Source: Streptomyces sp. P3
GTDB taxonomy: Bacteria > Actinomycetota > Actinomycetes > Streptomycetales > Streptomycetaceae
Direction: 5' to 3'
Length of the DNA: 64,000 nt
Assembly (NCBI GenBank): GCA_016893485.2
Contig: JAFEKX020000001.1
Span: 8,387,501 to 8,451,500 of the forward strand
Below the pieces are notes generated by a model, which had not been told where the DNA came from, searched no databases, and saw nothing but the letters and a program-made list of their open reading frames with translations. The position numbers and the translations under genes are program-made. The stretch's first letter is position 1. Each line of letters begins with the position of its first letter. Below, one piece after another: positions 57,843 to 64,000 of this stretch.

Positions 57843-58658
57843 TCAGGGGTGTGCGGCCTGCGCGGAGGCCGAGCAGGGGGTGTAGACGAACGCGTTCAGC
57901 TGGTGCGTGCTGTGCACCGCGATGCTCTGCGTGGGCTGCCCGGGCTCGGACAGGCTGAGCGTGTCACCGAGGCGCGTGTTCCAGACCCGGGCCCAGACCG
58001 CCCGGCACAGCGGGTTGTAACGGACTTCGAATCCGGCACCGCTCGGGGTCAGCCGGTGCAGCAACGTCTGCGGTTGCACCCCGCACAGGGTGACGCCCGG
58101 ATCGCGGCCGGTGCAGGCGCCGGCCACGCAGCCGACGTGGAAACCGGACACGCTGGGTGTGGCCGCTCCCGGCGAGACGGCTTCCGGTGCCCGGACCCGC
58201 TGCCAGGCCGCGGCCAGGGCGAGCGCCACGCACAGCGCCAGTACGCAGGTGAACGCCAGCGCTCGCACACTCCACCGGTGCTGCTCGTGTCGCCGCGGTG
58301 CGGGACGGTACCCCGCCGCCGCGGGCTGCTGCACGGGAGCAACGGCCGTGTCCGCGGGCCCAGTTGGTTCGGTCGGTGCCGCTGTCACCGGCGCCTCCCG
58401 CACAGCGGCGCGCCCGCTGGCGGCGGCCTCGGCGAGCTCCCAGAGCGCCCGTATCCGGGGCGTGGGTTCGTCGGCCAACTGACACAGGGCACGTACGGCG
58501 AGCCATGGCGGCAGCACGGTGCCGCCGAGGTAGCGGTGCCAGGAGGACCTGCTGTACGCGGACTTGCCGGCCAGCTCCGTGATGGACAGCGCGGCGCGCT
58601 CGCGAAGTACCCGCAGTTCGGTGGCCAGCAGGACGAACTCCGGCCGGGCCCCGCTCAT
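57843..58658 (-). CDS. Membrane-anchored XRE-type HTH protein with C-terminal DUF2690 domain
   Basis: An intact 271-residue protein. The N-terminal XRE HTH spans residues about 8-70: ELRVLRERAALSITELAGKS then AYSRSSWHRYLGGTVLPPWL and AVRALCQLADEP. A Pro/Ala linker leads to one membrane helix, WSVRALAFTCVLALCVALAL. The outside domain has GCVAGACTGRDPGVTLCGVQ then RYNPLCRAVWARVWNTRLGD and YTPCSASAQAA, with four or more cysteines, the DUF2690 pattern. The topology (HTH inside, domain outside) suggests a membrane-bound one-component sensor. Its ATG overlaps the stop of the upstream HTH gene (ATGA). Confidence 0.88.
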   Translation of the reverse strand: MSGARPEFVLLATELRVLRERAALSITELAGKSAYSRSSWHRYLGGTVLPPWLAVRALCQLADEPTPRIRALWELAEAAASGRAAVREAPVTAAPTEPTGPADTAVAPVQQPAAAGYRPAPRRHEQHRWSVRALAFTCVLALCVALALAAAWQRVRAPEAVSPGAATPSVSGFHVGCVAGACTGRDPGVTLCGVQPQTLLHRLTPSGAGFEVRYNPLCRAVWARVWNTRLGDTLSLSEPGQPTQSIAVHSTHQLNAFVYTPCSASAQAAHP

Positions 58659-59526
58659 CCGCGCAGGGCGGCCCAGGTCGACGGCCCCACCTGTCCGTCC
58701 ACGTCCAGGTGGAACCTCTTCTGCGCCTGGATCACCGCGGACTCGGTCAGAGGCCCGAAGTTCCCGTCGATCCCCGGGGTGATGCCGTCCCGCTGGAGCA
58801 GACACTGCAGTTCGGCGACCGCCGGTCCCGCCATGTCGACGACCAGTTGCTGTGTGCGCGTCTCGCTGTTCCCGGCGTACCAGCGCCCGTTCTGCCGGGT
58901 GTACGCGCACGTGAAGGCCGTCGCCTCGGGGACCGCCACCGCCGTCGTACCGCTGACGCCACGGGCGGCGGCGACCTGGGTGGGCTGCACGAGCAACAGG
59001 GTCATCACGGCACCCACGACCATCCCGCAGCCGAGCAGGCCCAACTGCCGCCATCCGGCGAGGTGGTGACGGTCGGTGTCCATGCCGGTGTCGGCGTCCG
59101 AACCGTCGTCGCCCGCTGTCGTGGCCTCGGCCGTCGCGGGCTCGGGCGGTAAGACCGGCTTGGACGGCGAGACCGGTTCGGACGGCTGGGTCGGCACGGA
59201 GGGCAGGGGCGGCACCGGGGACGGGGGTCGGCTCGAAGGGCGACTCCGGCTCCAAGGGCCCGGACCGCCGAGCGTTCACCGCCGCGTCCAGGAGCGCGAG
59301 GAGCCGCACCGGATCGGCGCCCACCACCTCCGCCAGGGACCGCACGGCAGCGGGGGCGGCAGCGCGCGGCCGCTCAGATAGCGCTCCCAGGACGAAGTGC
59401 TGTACCCGGTCGCCGAGGCGAGTTGCTTGATCGACAACCCGCTGAAGTCCTTGGCCTTACGCAGGTGCGCCACCAGTGCGGCCACCGCCGGGTCGATCCC
59501 CGCAGGCAAGGCACGCCACCGCGCCA
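58655..59526 (-). CDS. Membrane-anchored XRE-type HTH protein with peptidoglycan-binding domain (two frameshifts)
   Basis: A protein of about 290 residues. The N-terminal HTH is LVAHLRKAKDFSGLSIKQLA then SATGYSTSSWERYLSGRALP. A break near 59353 precedes VRSLAEVVGADPVRLLALLD, and another near 59212 precedes the Pro/Thr-rich linker. The membrane helix is LGLLGCGMVVGAVMTLLLVQ. The outer C-terminal domain, RDGITPGIDGNFGPLTESAV and VDGQVGPSTWAAL, is a PG_binding_1 fold. It is the first gene of a two-gene unit with the DUF2690 protein. The arrangement suggests direct coupling of wall contact to DNA binding; this is inferred from topology. Confidence 0.85.
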
Positions 59527-59812
59527 TCCCGCCCCCTTTGAAGACTGCGCCCTCTTCCGGCGCGAAGCTTAGCGGCTCGGATCGTCCCGACCCGGGCCCG
59601 TCCGGCCCCAACTGCCAGGTGTTTCCCAGGCGTTGACGCAGCGGCGCGCGGCCCGGTACCGGCCCACGGCGCCGCGACCTGCGGCACCGCTTCCTGACCT
59701 CCGACGGGACCGGGGTCCGGTGGGCGATGCCGCTCACGTTGATGTCGCCGCCCCCGTTGGTGAACGCCCCGACGCCCCCGGCGAGTTCCCCAACCGCGTA
59801 CGGATCGGGTAG
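59527..59812. other. Region without a recognisable gene upstream of the HTH operon
   Basis: About 285 bases that must hold the promoter of the minus-strand HTH operon. No gene is supported: open frames on both strands lack any family signal. Weak AT-richness occurs just upstream of the HTH start. The right end grades into the MFS pseudogene remnant. Confidence 0.45.
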
Positions 59813-60165
59813 CGCGAGCGGGTGGCTTGCCGGCTGATCAGCAGGACCGGGAAGATCAAGCCGTTCATCGTCACCGGAGCCGCCCTGCTCACCGTCGGGT
59901 ACGCCGTGCTCGGCACGATCGACTCCAGGACGTCCGTGCTGTTCCTGGACGTCTCCGCGCAGCCCGCCGCCGTACAGGAGATCATCCGTGTCGCGTACGG
60001 CGATGCCCCCGCGCAGACCGTCTTGCTCTCCGCCGCCGCGGCCGTTCTCGCGGCGATCACCGCGAGAACGGCCGCGGTGATCGCCGCGATCCTGCTGAAG
60101 CCGGTCAGCCCGCGCAGCGGTCTCGTCCTGGCCGAGAAGAGCGGGGAGCGGCGGTGCCGCGGAGG
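59813..60165 (+). pseudogene. Truncated, internally deleted MFS (DHA2 EmrB/QacA-like) efflux gene remnant
   Basis: Only a C-terminal part of a drug-efflux transporter is present, with no start. A TAG lies in frame at 59810. The fragment reads ACRLISRTGKIKPFIVTGAA then LLTVGYAVLGTIDSRTSVLF, the cytoplasmic loop and helix typical of DHA2 transporters. It jumps directly to PAAVQEIIRVAYGDAPAQTV, a segment normally about 80 residues further on near the C-terminus, then VLLSAAAAVLAAITARTAAV and IAAILLKPV. The missing middle shows an internal deletion. A 24-bp inverted insertion sits in the last helix. It is non-functional, unlike the frameshifted genes elsewhere, because large parts are absent. Confidence 0.75.
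60036..60077. repeat. Perfect 18-bp inverted repeat from a templated 24-bp insertion
   Basis: CCGCGGCCGTTCTCGCGG (60036-60053) and CCGCGAGAACGGCCGCGG (60060-60077) are perfect inverted arms with the 6-base spacer CGATCA. Bases 60054-60077 are the exact reverse complement of the sequence formed by joining 60036-60053 to 60078-60083. Removing them leaves an uninterrupted helix reading (AAAVLAVIAAIL), so they look like a strand-switch insertion. Confidence 0.85.
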
Positions 60166-60208
60166 CGGGCTGACGGCGATGTTCCGCGGGAGGCCCGCTC
60201 AACCCGCC

Positions 60209-60218
60209 TACCTGGGTA
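60209..60218 (+). promoter_or_regulatory. Candidate GntR operator
   Basis: TACC-TG-GGTA is a short palindrome in a locally AT-rich patch, 40 bases before the GntR start and ahead of its GAGGAGGAG ribosome site. Autoregulation by the FadR-type regulator is plausible, but the element is short. Confidence 0.4.
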
Positions 60219-60257
60219 AACTGAGGGAAACGCGAAGTGCCTTGAGGAGGAGCCGGG

Positions 60258-60980
60258 ATGCCGCCGCACAGTCCTTCCGCGGCCGGGGTCCCGGACGAGG
60301 GCGACGAGCCGAGCGTGCCGCCCGTCCGGCAGGCGCTGTCGGACAGTGTGTACGAGCGCATCAAGGCGATGGTCATGGACCACGAGATCGCCCCCGGCGG
60401 TCGCGTCGGCATCGAGGCGCTCGCCCGCACTCTCAAGGTCTCCCCAACTCCCGTACGGGAAGCGCTCGCCCGGCTGGAGTCCGACGGTCTGGTGGTCAAG
60501 CGCACGCTCTCCGGATACCGGGCCACGCAGCTGCTCACCCGGCAGGGTCTCGACGAACTCTTCGAGATGCGGCTGCTGTTGGAGCCCCGGGCGGCGGCGC
60601 TGGCCGCCGAGCACGCCACCGAGTCCCAACTCGACGGCCTGGAGCGGATCGTCGAGGAGATGCAGGCCCACCCGAGCCCGGACGGGCGGTACGCGTCGTA
60701 CCGCGACTTCGCCGCCCTCGACCAGCGCTTCCACGAGGCGATCGGCCAGGCCGCGCACCGCCCGCTGCTCGCGGACGCGGTGGAACGGCTCCACGCGCAT
60801 CTGCACATCTTCCGGCTCAGCAAGGTGCTCGGCGCCGAGGGCCCGACCGTCACCGAGCACGAACGGATCGTACGGGCGGTGCTGCGCCGCAACCCCGAGC
60901 GGGCGGCCGAGGCGATGGCCGAGCATCTGACGCGGAGCCTGGAGCGGCAGCTCGAGGACGGCGAGACGTCCGGGTCCTGA
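60258..60980 (+). CDS. GntR family transcriptional regulator (FadR/FCD type)
   Basis: An intact 240-residue regulator. The N-terminal winged helix has SDSVYERIKAMVMDHEIAPG then GRVGIEALARTLKVSPTPVR and EALARLESDGLVVKRTLSGY. The FCD ligand domain follows with LFEMRLLLEPRAAALAAEHA, the metal-binding D-H pattern DFAALDQRFHEAIGQAAHRP, and EHERIVRAVLRRNPERAAEA. It is convergent with, and probably controls, the adjacent rhamnose-type transport operon. GAGGAGGAGCCGGG precedes the ATG. Confidence 0.93.
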   Translation: MPPHSPSAAGVPDEGDEPSVPPVRQALSDSVYERIKAMVMDHEIAPGGRVGIEALARTLKVSPTPVREALARLESDGLVVKRTLSGYRATQLLTRQGLDELFEMRLLLEPRAAALAAEHATESQLDGLERIVEEMQAHPSPDGRYASYRDFAALDQRFHEAIGQAAHRPLLADAVERLHAHLHIFRLSKVLGAEGPTVTEHERIVRAVLRRNPERAAEAMAEHLTRSLERQLEDGETSGS

Positions 60981-61018
60981 ACGCCCCCGCAGTAAACGGA
61001 GTTGGGAGCCCGCCCCGA

Positions 61019-61342
61019 TCACTCCATGAGGAACACCTGCTCCGCCGTGGCCCACCATTCGCCGGGCGCCGCCTCCGGCACGGGTGCCTGGCAGGGGGCC
61101 GTGAGTTCCCACCACCGCCGGGTGGCCTCGTCCTCGGCCATCAGGGCCAGGTCCGCCGCGAGATCGTCGCCGTGGTACTCGAAATAGCTGAACAGGCGGT
61201 CGCCCAGCAGATGGATCGAGTAGTTGGAGATGTGGCTGCGCCGGATGCGGTCGAGCACCGGCTGGGGCACGTGGCGGTGCAACTCCCGGTATGAGGCCAG
61301 CTTTTCCGGGTGTACGGCGATGACCTGGGCCACGCGCCTCAC
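61019..61342 (-). CDS. rhaM: L-rhamnose mutarotase
   Basis: An intact 107-residue enzyme of the RhaM/YiiL type. The signature includes VIAVHPEKLASYRELHRHVP, ISNYSIHLLGDRLFSYFEYH and WWELTAPCQAPVPEAAPGEW, with the conserved His and Tyr residues expected for anomer exchange. It interconverts alpha- and beta-L-rhamnose after uptake. Its ATG overlaps the ABC ATPase stop (ATGA). This identity is what points the whole operon to L-rhamnose. No isomerase, kinase or aldolase for rhamnose is in the window. Confidence 0.92.
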   Translation of the reverse strand: MRRVAQVIAVHPEKLASYRELHRHVPQPVLDRIRRSHISNYSIHLLGDRLFSYFEYHGDDLAADLALMAEDEATRRWWELTAPCQAPVPEAAPGEWWATAEQVFLME

Positions 61343-62861
61343 GAGCGCACCGCGTCACGGTCGTGGATCAGCCGGATGACCCGGCCGCTCATGCGGTCGT
61401 AGTCGCGGTCGTTGTCGACCTCGCCGCGGATGCGGTGGTCCGTCATGACGACGATGCGGTCGGCGAGGGTGACCATCTCGGCGAGGTCGCTGCTGATGAG
61501 GAGGATGGGCAGCCCGTCGCGGGCGAGGTCCCAGATCAGTTCGTGGAAGGCGCGCTTGGTGCGGACGTCGACGCCGACCGTCGGCTCGTCGATGACGAGC
61601 AACTTGGTGTCCGCGGCAAGCCACTTGGCGAGGCTGACCTTCTGCTGGTTGCCGCCCGAGAGCTCGCCCGCGTTCTGCCCGAGCCCCGAGACACGGATGC
61701 CGAGCCGGTCGACGAGATCCTGCGCGACGTTCCGTTCCTCGCGCGCGGAGACGAAGCCGAGGGCCCTGGCGAGCCGCTTCCACACCGTCACCGTGATGTT
61801 GCGGACGATGGGCTGCTCCAGGAAGACGCCCTCCTCCTTGCGGTTCTCGGTGACATAGCCGATGCCGTACTCGTGGAGGGCCTGGCGCGGTGACGTGATG
61901 CGGACCGTGCTGCCGTGCACCCGGACCTCGCCGCCCGTGATGCGGTCAAGGCCGAGCACCGCCTTGACCAGTTCGCTGCGCCCGGCGCCGACCAAGCCGT
62001 ACAGGCCGACGATCTCCCGGGCCGGACCTCCAGGCTGATGTCACGGTGCCCGCCGACCGTGGACACCCTGTCCAGTACGAGAGTTGGGGTGGCCGTGCGG
62101 TCCACCGTGCGGGGGCGCATCTCCGTCGCCGCGTGGGCGCGGCCGACCATCAGGCCCACGATGTCGTCGTGGGTGTGGTCGGCCAAGGGGACGACTCCAG
62201 TACCGACCTGCCGTCGCGCAGCACGGTGACGGTGTCGCAGACCGCGAAGACCTCCTCCAGCTTGTGGCTGACGAAGACGACACAGGCGCCGCGGGCGGCC
62301 AGGCGGCGGATCACCTCGAAGAGGCGTTCCGTCTCCTGCGGAGAGAGGGAGGCGGTGGGTTCGTCGAGCAGGAGGACCCGGCTCTCGGTGTAGAGGGCCT
62401 TGGCGATCTCCACCAACTGCTGCTGCGCTACGGAGAGTTCACGTACCGGCTGCTGCGGGTCGAGGTCGACGCCGAGTTCCGCGAGGCAGGCGACGGCCGG
62501 TGCGGTCATGGCCTCGCGGTCGACCAGGCCGCGGTGCGAGGGCGGGTTCTGCAGGGTGATGTTCTCCGCCACCGAGAAGCCCGGGATCAGGTTGCGTTCC
62601 TGGTGGACGACGCCGATACCGGCGCGGGTGGCCTCCAACGGCGAGCGGAGCTGGACCAGTTGGCCGTCCCGGGTGAGGCTGCCGCCGTCGGGGAGTGGAC
62701 GCCGGTGAGGACCTTGATGAGGGTCGACTTGCCGGCGCCGTTCTCGCCGAGCAGCGCGTGCACGGACCCGGCGGTCAGCCGCAGCCCCACGCCGTCCAGC
62801 GCCCGCACCCCGGGAAGACCTTGACGAGCGCGTGGCATTCGAGGAGCACCGTGCCGCTCAC
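61339..62861 (-). CDS. Sugar ABC transporter ATP-binding protein, RhaT/RbsA type (four frameshifts)
   Basis: A protein of about 507 residues with two ABC domains in one chain, the CUT2 layout. Domain 1 has GSVHALLGENGAGKSTLIKV (Walker A), VHQERNLIPGFSVAENI and RVLLLDEPTASLSPQETERL (Walker B). Domain 2 has IVGLYGLVGAGRSELVKAVL, LSGGNQQKVSLAKWLA (signature) and LLVIDEPTVGVDVRTK. Breaks are near 62815, 62695, 62190 and 62022. The GTG start overlaps the permease stop (GTGA) and follows GGAGG. With the adjacent mutarotase it is probably the L-rhamnose importer ATPase. Confidence 0.9.
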
Positions 62862-63899
62862 TGGGCACCTCCGGTCTGCGACAGGACGGCGCCGTCGGTC
62901 GTCCCGGACTTCTCCAGGCGGGTCTGGTGCAGCCGGCCACCGGCGACCGTGCCGAGCACGACCAGGCCGATCAGCAGGTTCACCCAGCTCGGGTCCAGCG
63001 AGAACTGCGCCCGAGCCGCGTCGATCAGCCGGGTCACGAAGGCAGCAAGTACCGTGCCCAGTACGGCGATCGAACCCCGGTGAGCGCCACGCCCCCGATG
63101 ATCGGCGCGGCGAAGCTCGGCAGCAGCCAGTCGCCGCCGACGCTGCGGTTGACGCCGGGCAGCGAGGCCGTGGCGGTCACCGCGGCCACGCCGATCAGCA
63201 GCCCCGACAGGGTGTGCGCGGCGACGATCTGCCGGTCGGTGGAGATGCCGGACAGCCGGGCCGCGAGCGGGTTGCCGCCCGCAGCGAGGAGCCGCCGGCC
63301 CGCGACCGTGCGGTACATGAACGCCGCCAGCAGCGCCGCCGCGACGAGCGCGGTGACGAAGACCAGGGGATGTTCAGCGGCGCCGCCGTGCCGAAGTCGC
63401 GCAGCGTGCGCGAGTAGCCGTCGACGGTACGGGTGCCGGTGAGCCGGTACTGCGCGCCCAGGAGAATCGTCATCGTCGCGAGGGTGACGATGAACCCGTT
63501 GATCTGCGTCGCCACGATGGCGACACCGGTCGCCAGCCCGATGGCCGTCGCCGTCAACAGGCCCACGATCACGGCGAGTCCGGCGGGCATCCCGTGATCG
63601 GCCATGAGGACGCCCATCAGACAGGCGGTGAAACCGCCCAACGCGCCGACGGCCAGGTTGAGTTGACCCACGCACAGCGCCACCATCTGGGCCAGCCCGA
63701 TGAGAATGGGCGTGGCCAGGTACTGGAGGAAGACCCGCACCGAGGGCCCCTCGACGAACGAGCCCGACGAGGCGATGCCCAGCGCCACGTACCCCGCCAC
63801 CACCACGCACAGCAGCAGCGCCGCCGTGGAACGGGAGAACCGGCGCAGCGCCTCGCCGCCCCAACTCCCTTGACTCAGCCTCACGTTCAAGCGGTTCAT
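62858..63899 (-). CDS. Sugar ABC transporter permease, CUT2 type (two frameshifts)
   Basis: A permease of about 347 residues of the ribose/rhamnose (BPD_transp_2) type. It has SRSTAALLLCVVVAGYVALG, VFLQYLATPILIGLAQMVAL, VGQLNLAVGALGGFTACLMG, GFIVTLATMTILLGAQYRLT and, after breaks near 63368 and 63080, ALVAAALLAAFMYRTVAGRR and SWVNLLIGLVVLGTVAGG. The GGFTA and GFIVTLAT segments are family hallmarks. Its ATG overlaps the stop of the next permease (ATGA), and its own stop overlaps the ATPase start. Confidence 0.9.
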
Positions 63900-64000
63900 G
63901 TCGAACGCACCACCTTGCGATAGGACACCACGGCGCGGATCCGGTCGGCCGACAGGGCCAGCAGGAGGACACAGCCGAGATAGATGTTCAGGCTCTCCAG
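63896..64000 (-). CDS. Sugar ABC transporter permease, CUT2 type, partial (window edge)
   Basis: Only the last 34 residues are in the window: LESLNIYLGCVLLLALSADR then IRAVVSYRKVVRST and stop. The hydrophobic YLGCVLLLALSADR is a typical final helix of a BPD_transp_2 permease. It overlaps the following permease start (ATGA). It would be the second channel subunit of the rhamnose-type transporter. Confidence 0.75.
   Translation of the reverse strand: MESLNIYLGCVLLLALSADRIRAVVSYRKVVRST

Noticed and set aside
59734..60060. Minus-strand open frame of about 108 codons over the MFS remnant
   Set aside because: No family signal. The plus strand clearly reads as DHA2 transporter sequence, so this is a shadow.
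1..64000. Widespread pseudogenisation or a decaying genomic island
   Set aside because: Breaks are single-base and concentrated in homopolymer runs, and they affect essential-type genes equally. Only the MFS remnant at 59.8 kb lacks large parts.

Overview
The window is GC-rich actinobacterial DNA, almost certainly Streptomyces. Third codon positions are nearly all G or C, GTG starts are common, and GGAGG ribosome sites and 4-bp ATGA/GTGA gene overlaps recur. The gene families (DUF5134, DUF6421, DUF4395, DUF6332, DUF6986, membrane-anchored HTH proteins with DUF2690) are typical of that genus, and two copies of a Streptomyces intergenic GGGGCGCGGGGAA element are present. No rRNA, tRNA, CRISPR array, insertion sequence or phage module was seen. 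Nearly all of the sequence is single-copy chromosomal coding DNA.

A key caveat for every entry: about 70 single-base indels interrupt otherwise well-conserved proteins, roughly one per 0.9 kb. Most are one C or G missing from a run of five or so. About 40 genes are hit, including housekeeping ones such as etfB, while roughly 22 are intact. This looks like an unpolished long-read assembly rather than mass gene decay. I therefore annotate each interrupted gene as one feature and give the approximate break points.

Layout. 0-8.4 kb: a partial DUF5134 membrane protein, a FUSC membrane protein coupled to a MarR regulator, a clan-A glycoside hydrolase with carbohydrate-binding domains, two VOC proteins, a GNAT enzyme and a GDPD phosphodiesterase. 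8.7-13.4 kb: a co-directional cluster DUF6421 / SDR / threonine aldolase / transglutaminase-like / B3-B4 protein, with a probable leaderless promoter in the middle. 13.4-18 kb: an acyltransferase, then a redox group: DUF4395 divergent from thioredoxin, a cysteine-type leader peptide (15291-15371) before a flavin reductase, then etfB-etfA. 18-24 kb: a secreted EEP-family protein, a DUF6986 aldolase-like protein behind overlapping inverted repeats, and a Ser/Thr kinase with a repetitive linker and secreted domain. 24-32 kb: an alpha-galactoside locus (LacI, ROK kinase, GH27 alpha-galactosidase, lipoprotein and two permeases). 32-41 kb: a TIGR01777 epimerase, a kinase-Nudix fusion, and a five-gene oligopeptide ABC operon (SBP, two permeases, two ATPases).

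41-54 kb: an M20 dipeptidase, a geranylgeranyl-reductase-like flavoprotein, a deazaflavin reductase divergent from a TetR regulator with paired operators, a NarL-type two-component pair, a MarR/MFS divergon, an esterase/MarR divergon, and a second MFS transporter. 54-60 kb: a flavin reductase, a DUF4232 lipoprotein, a secreted DUF1906 hydrolase with four peptidoglycan-binding modules, and an overlapping pair of membrane-anchored HTH proteins that carry peptidoglycan-binding and DUF2690 domains. 60-64 kb: an MFS pseudogene remnant carrying a palindromic 24-bp insertion, a GntR regulator, and a rhamnose-type operon (mutarotase, ABC ATPase, two permeases, the last cut by the window edge).
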